Shown one piece after another: positions 43,883 to 45,923 of a stretch of 45,923 bases of DNA. The stretch is from Vreelandella boliviensis LC1 (GTDB taxonomy: Bacteria > Pseudomonadota > Gammaproteobacteria > Pseudomonadales > Halomonadaceae). The stretch lies in contig NZ_JH393258.1 of assembly GCF_000236035.1 (NCBI RefSeq), positions 822,791-868,713 of the forward strand, written 5' to 3'. A model generated the notes under the pieces. That model did no database searches and was not told the DNA's origin. It saw only the letters and a program-made list of their open reading frames with translations. Positions within the stretch are counted from its first letter, which is position 1. The number at the start of each line of letters is the position of its first letter. The position numbers and the translations under genes were made by a program.

Positions 43883-44230
43883 TTATACCTTGGGCGCGTC
43901 AAAATTCCATGGCTCATCGGTGTAAACGCACACATTGGCGTCTTCGATATCGCCATCCGGTGCTTCAACGTGTTTGGCAAAGAAGTCTTGAATCTCTTTG
44001 CGCTGGCAGTGAGCTTCAAACTCTTCACGGCTGGCCCAGATTTCATGAAAAACAATCGGGTAACTGGTGCCTTGGGCAAAAGGGTTTTCTATTTGCCGGG
44101 TCACGGTGTAGTGAATGCACGCGTCTTCACGGTGGGTATTCGGCTCTAACGACTGAAGTGCTTTGAATACCGCTTCTTCTTTGCCCGGTTTGGGTTTAAA
44201 ACCGGCAACACAGTAAATTTTTTCTGACAT
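43883..44230 (-). CDS. Antibiotic biosynthesis monooxygenase (ABM)-fold protein
   Basis: A 115-residue protein with a dimeric alpha-beta barrel signature: an N-terminal FKPKPGKEEAVFKALQSLEPNTHREDACIHYTV and FHEIWASREEFEAHCQRKEIQDFF. ABM-fold proteins include quinol monooxygenases (YgiN) and LsrG, the isomerase that processes phospho-AI-2. The C-terminal tail (DIEDANVCVYTDEPWNFDAPKV) is longer than in those. The start is the ATG at 44230, 6 bases after AGGAG; the ATG at 44236 overlaps that site. It directly precedes luxS-2, so a role connected with AI-2 or DPD is possible but unproven. Confidence 0.82.
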   Translation of the reverse strand: MSEKIYCVAGFKPKPGKEEAVFKALQSLEPNTHREDACIHYTVTRQIENPFAQGTSYPIVFHEIWASREEFEAHCQRKEIQDFFAKHVEAPDGDIEDANVCVYTDEPWNFDAPKV

Positions 44231-44291
44231 GGTCATCTCCTAAGTCGTTAAGCGTGCGTCATTATGCGGCTTGTCGACGTAGGTTAACAAC

Positions 44292-44969
44292 CTAGCGGAT
44301 TATGCGTTCTGCCAATGCTTCTAGATCGGTCACCGTCATATCCGGCTCGACACCCCAAGGGTCGAAAGGTGCGTCAGAGCTGCGCCGTATCCAGGCACTG
44401 CGTAACCCTGCATGGGTGGCACCAATTACATCAAAGGGATTACTGGAAACCAGCCATGTGTGCTCGGGGCGCGTCTCTAAGCGGCTACGCAGATGAGCGT
44501 ACACCGCAGGGTCTGGTTTAAAGCGTTTTACCTCATCAGCGCTGATTACATCGTCCATATGGCTCTCAACGCCTGCCCGAGTTAGTAACTTGGACACGGC
44601 ATCGGCGGTGCCGTTCGAAAATGCCACGCAGCGTATACCCGCATCGCGAAGCTGATCGAGCGCAGGCACTACATCGTCAAAAGCAGGTAGCTCACCATAA
44701 ATCGCCATCAGGTGGTCGTGGTCGTTATCCGAAAGCCCGGTTTGCAGAGCGCGGTCAACAAACACCAGCGCTTCGCGGGTACACTCCGAAAACGGTACGT
44801 AAGCCCCCATCAGGCCGTGGCGAAAGCTGTACTCGAGCTGTTTATCGCGCCAGCGACGAGCAAACTCGCCTGCTTTGGAAGCATCAGTTAACCGTCCCTC
44901 CAGCTCAACCGTAACGCCTTGGGTATCAATCAGGGTACCGTATACATCGAAAGCTAATACCGGTTGCAT
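44292..44969 (-). CDS. Haloacid dehalogenase type II (L-2-haloacid dehalogenase family)
   Basis: HAD hydrolase of 225 residues. The nucleophile motif is AFDVYGTLID (Asp8), motif II is AFSNGT, and motifs III/IV read RFKPDPAVYAHL and LVSSNPFDVIGATHAGLRSAWIRR, which is the type II dehalogenase pattern. Whether it dehalogenates or acts as a phosphatase is not decided by sequence. AAGGAG precedes the ATG. Five 13-bp repeats lie just upstream, between it and the aminotransferase terminator. Confidence 0.88.
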   Translation of the reverse strand: MQPVLAFDVYGTLIDTQGVTVELEGRLTDASKAGEFARRWRDKQLEYSFRHGLMGAYVPFSECTREALVFVDRALQTGLSDNDHDHLMAIYGELPAFDDVVPALDQLRDAGIRCVAFSNGTADAVSKLLTRAGVESHMDDVISADEVKRFKPDPAVYAHLRSRLETRPEHTWLVSSNPFDVIGATHAGLRSAWIRRSSDAPFDPWGVEPDMTVTDLEALAERIIR

Positions 44970-45021
44970 CGTTGGCTACTCCTTAACTTTCAATTGCTTA
45001 AATTAATTGTGGTCTGTGTTC

Positions 45022-45086
45022 AGCCCAAGCACCTTGACCAAGCACCTAGACCAAGTACTTAGACCAAGTACTTAGACCCTGCACTA
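45022..45086. repeat. Five degenerate 13-bp tandem units upstream of the dehalogenase gene
   Basis: Units start at 45022, 45035, 45048, 45061 and 45074; the third and fourth (AGACCAAGTACTT) are identical and the others differ by several bases. The array lies 53 bases upstream of the dehalogenase start. Confidence 0.8.
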
Positions 45087-45110
45087 AGTATAGTAGATAC
45101 CCTCAATAAC

Positions 45111-45138
45111 AAAACGCCGCTGCATAGGCAGCGGCGTT
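45111..45138 (-). terminator. Intrinsic terminator of the aminotransferase gene
   Basis: A perfect 11-bp stem (AACGCCGCTGC / GCAGCGGCGTT) with an ATAG loop is followed on the minus strand by TTTTG. It lies 20 bases past the aminotransferase stop. Confidence 0.85.
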
Positions 45139-45158
45139 CAGAAGGTTACAACATACTA

Positions 45159-45923
45159 TCAGACCGTAAACGCAGCCTCTTTCTTACCGCTTTTCAGGTC
45201 ACCAGAGCGCGTAAGCTCATCGGTAACCCGGTCGATGGCGCGCTTGGCGCGGCCAATCATTTCATCCACTTCACCACGATTAATAGTCAGCGGCGGCGCA
45301 AAGCCAAGAATATCGCCTTGGGGCATGGCGCGAGCAATCAGGTTCTCTTCCATGGCGGCAGCGGCCACGCGGGGGCCGACTTTGAGTGCCGGATCAAAAT
45401 GCAGGCGCTGCTGGGCGTCCGGCGAGAACTCTAGTGCCGCCATTAAGCCAACGCCGCGCACGTCGCCCAACAGCGGGTGACCGTCAAAATTAGCCTTTAG
45501 CTGCTGCTGGAAATAACCGCCAGTTTCGGCGGCATTACCCACCAGATTTTCACGTTCGATGATATCCAGGTTGGCAAGCCCTGCCGCACAGCCCAGCGCG
45601 TGGCCAGAGTATGTCCAGCCATGGCCGATGGGGCCGTATTCACCAGTGCCCTGCTCAAGCACCTGCCATACTTTCTCCCCCACAATCACGCCAGACAGCG
45701 GCTGGTAGGCGCTGGTGAGGCCTTTAGCGATGGTGACCAAATCAGGCTTCATGTTGTAGTGATGGCTGCCGAAATCGGAGCCGGTGCGGCCAAAGCCACA
45801 CACTACTTCATCGGCAATCAGCAGCACGTCGTACTTCGCTAGCACGCTTTGAATGGCATCCCAGTAGCCTTCCGGCGGCGGTACGATACCGCCAGTACCC
45901 AATACCGGCTCCCCCGCAAAAAC
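45159..45923 (-). CDS. Class III PLP-dependent aminotransferase (5' end outside window)
   Basis: C-terminal part (about 254 residues) of an omega-aminotransferase of the beta-alanine/putrescine-pyruvate group. The reading frame runs to the window edge (VFAGEPVLGTGGIVPPPEGYW), so the N-terminal half is missing here; TTG 45902 is internal, not a start. The PLP aspartate lies in LLIADEVVCGFGRTGS and the Schiff-base lysine in TIAKGLTSAYQPLSG. The amine donor cannot be fixed from the fragment; neighbours give no clear clue. A strong terminator follows. Confidence 0.9.
   Translation of the reverse strand, partial: VFAGEPVLGTGGIVPPPEGYWDAIQSVLAKYDVLLIADEVVCGFGRTGSDFGSHHYNMKPDLVTIAKGLTSAYQPLSGVIVGEKVWQVLEQGTGEYGPIGHGWTYSGHALGCAAGLANLDIIERENLVGNAAETGGYFQQQLKANFDGHPLLGDVRGVGLMAALEFSPDAQQRLHFDPALKVGPRVAAAAMEENLIARAMPQGDILGFAPPLTINRGEVDEMIGRAKRAIDRVTDELTRSGDLKSGKKEAAFTV

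Overview
The window looks like chromosome from a moderately GC-rich, halophilic gammaproteobacterium of the Halomonas type. The evidence is the conserved order ftsB-ispD-ispF-truD-surE-pcm-(DUF368)-nlpD-rpoS on the minus strand, gammaproteobacterial versions of lpxL, alr, hexR, leuA, metK and zntA, and tandem-domain universal stress proteins beside transporters. I see no rRNA or tRNA gene, CRISPR array, prophage or recognisable transposase. Most of it is ordinary core genome with dense, often overlapping operons.

Layout. 1-2.1 kb: lpxL and alr (minus strand). 2.2-9.5 kb: the long minus-strand operon ending in rpoS, covering cell division, isoprenoid synthesis, pseudouridylation, survival functions, an undecaprenyl-phosphate-type transporter, a division-amidase activator and the stationary-phase sigma factor. 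9.7-12.4 kb: a FemAB-like acyltransferase gene divergent from an aldehyde dehydrogenase gene. 12.4-17.3 kb: a translationally coupled hybrid kinase, REC-GGDEF(degenerate)-EAL protein and HexR. 17.3-22.6 kb: RidA, Lrp, leuA, a DksA-type zinc finger, an MFS transporter and a first double-domain Usp. 22.8-24.6 kb: two fluoride-channel subunits and a BASS/arsenical-type transporter. 24.6-29.4 kb: a divergent pair of cyclopropane fatty acid synthases, then metK and luxS, a run of S-adenosylmethionine-using and -making genes. 29.7-32.1 kb: a 77-residue unknown and a HelD-type RNA polymerase-recycling ATPase resembling the Firmicutes form. 32.2-34.6 kb: a second Usp with a SulP transporter. 35.2-36.2 kb: NAD-type isocitrate dehydrogenase. 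36.3-39.8 kb: metal homeostasis (ZntA exporter, its MerR regulator with a readable operator, and a ZIP importer). 40.0-40.8 kb: an ECF sigma factor with a very short zinc-finger anti-sigma. 41.2-42.5 kb: a soluble PAS-PAS chemoreceptor of BdlA architecture. 42.5-45.9 kb: 1-Cys peroxiredoxin, a second luxS with an antibiotic-biosynthesis-monooxygenase-fold partner, a type II haloacid dehalogenase and a class III aminotransferase cut by the window end.

Four things stand out. First, a dyad-symmetric 22-bp sequence occurs twice in inverted orientation (26128-26149 and 34842-34863, one mismatch). It brackets an 8.7-kb block holding cfa-2, metK, luxS-1, a HelD gene, usp-2 and sulP, and three of these genes have paralogues just outside the block. 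It may be a shared operator of the two outward-lying promoters or the ends of an acquired or invertible segment. Second, degenerate tandem repeats of 12-15 bp recur in spacers and across stop codons (truD, the FemAB-like gene, leuA/dksA-like, zntA), with longer 13-bp arrays of seven and five units. Third, the cfa-2 leader contains a strong dyad and a terminator-like hairpin upstream of the start codon, suggesting a small RNA or attenuator. Fourth, the two LuxS proteins differ at only about 16 of 155 positions yet lie in different contexts.
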